Origin: Streptoalloteichus tenebrarius
Lineage (GTDB): Bacteria; Actinomycetota; Actinomycetes; Mycobacteriales; Pseudonocardiaceae
Length of the DNA: 64,000 nucleotides
Direction: 5' to 3'
NCBI RefSeq assembly: GCF_024171885.1
Contig: NZ_JAMTCP010000034.1
Location: forward strand, 1-64,000
Shown in pieces: positions 62,732 through 64,000 of the stretch (positions within the stretch are counted from its first letter, which is position 1; every line of letters begins with the position of its first letter). Below the pieces are notes generated by a model. It was not told the origin of the DNA, searched no databases, and worked only from the letters and a program-made list of their open reading frames with translations. The position numbers were made by a program, and so were the translations under genes.

Positions 62732-64000
62732 ATGTACAGCACCATGCCGGACATCCCGCTCACGATCTCCCGCATCCTGTGCTACGGCTCCACGGTCCAG
62801 GGCGCCTCCACCGTGGGCACGTGGAACGGTGAGCACTTCGACCGCAGGACGTACGCGGAGGTGGGCGAGCGCGCGGCCCGGCTGGCCCGCGCGCTGCGCG
62901 ACCGACTGGGCGTGCGGCCCGCGACGCGCCCGGGCAGCGCGCAGGGCGTGGTCGGCACGTTCATGTGGAACAACACCCGCCATCTGGAGCTGTACCTGGC
63001 GGTTCCCGCGATGGGAGCCGTCCTGCACGCCCACAACCTGCGGATGTCCACCCACCAGAACGCCTACACCGCGCGCGACGCCGGCGACGAGGTGATCGTC
63101 GTGGACGCCAGGCTGATCGACACCTTCGCCCCGCTGGTGCCCCACCTGCCGGACAGCGTCCGGCACCTCGTCATCGCCGGCGACGGCGACCGCGCCCCGC
63201 TGGCGGCCTTCCCCGGCCAGGTGCACGACTACGAGGAGCTGATCGCGGACCAACCGGCCGACTACCCGTGGGAGGAGGAGCTGGACGAGCGCACCGCCGC
63301 GTCGATCTTCTACACGTCCGGCACCACGGGGAACCCCAAGGGCGTCGTCTACAGCCACCGGTCGATCTACCTCCAGTGCCTCCAGGTCGTCGCGCCGAAC
63401 CGCTTCGACCTCACCCAACGCGACGTCCTCCTCCCCATCGCCCCCATGTTCCACGTCAACGCGTGGACCATGCCGTACGCGGCGTTGTGCGGCGGCGCGG
63501 ACCTGCTGCTGGCCGACCGGCACACGAAGCCCGCCTCGCTGGCCCGGATGATCGAGGTGGGTCGGCCGACCATCGCGGCGGCCGTGCCCACCGTCTGGAC
63601 CACGCTGCTGGAGGAGCTGGACGCCCGTCCCCACGACACGTCCAGCGTCCGCCGGGGGTTGGTGGGCGGTTCCGCCTGCCCGCCCGCCCTGATGGCCGCC
63701 TACCGGGACCGGCACTCGATCGAGCTGCTGCACGCGTGGGGGATGACCGAGACCTCGTCGCTGCTGACCATGGCGGTGCCTCCCCGGGGCGTGGACCCCG
63801 ACCAGGAGTGGGCCTACCGGCTCAGCCAGGGCCAGTTCCCGGTGTCGGCCCGGTTCCGGATCGTGGACGCCGACGGCTCGGTCCTGCCCAACGACGGCGT
63901 GGCCACCGGCGAGCTCCAGGTGCGCGGGCCCTGCGTGACCAGCTCCTACCACGGCGGCCAGCACTCCCTCCAGAAGCGGCCGGCGGAGAACTTCACCGCC
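62732..64000 (+). CDS. fatty-acyl/medium-chain acyl-CoA ligase (3' end outside window)
   Basis: 423 codons are visible and no stop is reached. The AMP-binding P-loop is SIFYTSGTTGNPKGVVYSHR, followed by LLPIAPMFHVNAWTMPYAAL and LHAWGMTETSSL. AMP-dependent fatty-acid CoA ligases of the AlkK/FadD kind share this order (start with TISRILCYGSTVQG). They activate acids to acyl-CoA. ATG 62732 has GGAGG eight bases upstream. It is divergent from phaC and could supply it with acyl-CoA. Confidence 0.86.
   Translation, partial: MYSTMPDIPLTISRILCYGSTVQGASTVGTWNGEHFDRRTYAEVGERAARLARALRDRLGVRPATRPGSAQGVVGTFMWNNTRHLELYLAVPAMGAVLHAHNLRMSTHQNAYTARDAGDEVIVVDARLIDTFAPLVPHLPDSVRHLVIAGDGDRAPLAAFPGQVHDYEELIADQPADYPWEEELDERTAASIFYTSGTTGNPKGVVYSHRSIYLQCLQVVAPNRFDLTQRDVLLPIAPMFHVNAWTMPYAALCGGADLLLADRHTKPASLARMIEVGRPTIAAAVPTVWTTLLEELDARPHDTSSVRRGLVGGSACPPALMAAYRDRHSIELLHAWGMTETSSLLTMAVPPRGVDPDQEWAYRLSQGQFPVSARFRIVDADGSVLPNDGVATGELQVRGPCVTSSYHGGQHSLQKRPAENFTA

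Overview
The window is very GC-rich, densely coded and typical of a soil actinomycete. Pointers are the many GTG starts, ATGA/GTGA stop-start overlaps, a mycothiol-dependent-isomerase-type protein, a DevS/DevR dormancy two-component pair and a type I-E-like CRISPR repeat. Recurrent short motifs such as TCCATTGTGGAC recall Pseudonocardiales (Saccharothrix/Actinosynnema/Amycolatopsis-like). That family placement is an inference from style, not a measured phylogeny. No rRNA or tRNA gene was recognised.

Layout. 0-9 kb: end of a small helix-turn-helix gene, a PP2C-like phosphatase, a CopD-like membrane protein beside a decayed copper nitrite reductase tail, and a hemerythrin / radical-SAM (TIGR04053-like) / HemY cluster. 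Then come a broken ECF sigma gene, an aldo-keto-reductase-like gene and an NmrA-like reductase. 9-16 kb: small membrane proteins, Lrp regulator with LysE exporter, two hydrolases, DoxX/LysR pair and several gene fragments. 17-22 kb: a regulator-linked operon of cNMP-type Crp regulator, nucleotidyl-cyclase-like protein, degenerate P-loop NTPase and two-helix membrane protein. The cyclase C terminus and the NTPase N terminus share an RHIM-like/amyloid-type signalling motif, and a perfect TGTGA-N6-TCACA site lies in front of the cyclase. I regard this as the most interesting system here. 22-26 kb: a convergent operon of radical-SAM/SPASM enzyme, three-cysteine small protein and TPR protein (possible modified-peptide system).

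26-31 kb: an Lrp-regulated catabolic-looking operon (polysaccharide-deacetylase-fold hydrolase, MHS transporter, SDR, ketopantoate-reductase-like) with an apparently leaderless first gene. 31-34 kb: EamA exporter/LysR pair and IS/regulator debris. 34-43 kb: a DevR (DosR/OsdR) dormancy island: CBS-BON-Usp-Usp fusion, BON protein, headless P-type ATPase, CBS-BON protein, Acg-like nitroreductase, DevS-like kinase and DevR. Six copies of a GGNCGAARGTCCC-like box are scattered through it. 43-52 kb: TetR/FAD monooxygenase, two-component pair, MarR/VOC pair, metallo-hydrolase, MFS exporter, amidase with small partner, TetR. The last exporter/amidase/TetR set shares one operator type.

53-55.5 kb: two CRISPR arrays (21 and 20 repeats) in tandem. 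Each has its own 90-bp leader copy, they share some spacers, and no cas gene lies inside the window. 55.5-64 kb: a decayed aminotransferase, AraC regulator and Bcr-type MFS pump, a mycothiol-type isomerase-like protein, valine dehydrogenase, PHA synthase and the start of an acyl-CoA ligase that runs off the end.

Coordinates were derived by reading the sequence by eye. Start codons were chosen from ribosome-binding sites and family length, and are the least certain part.
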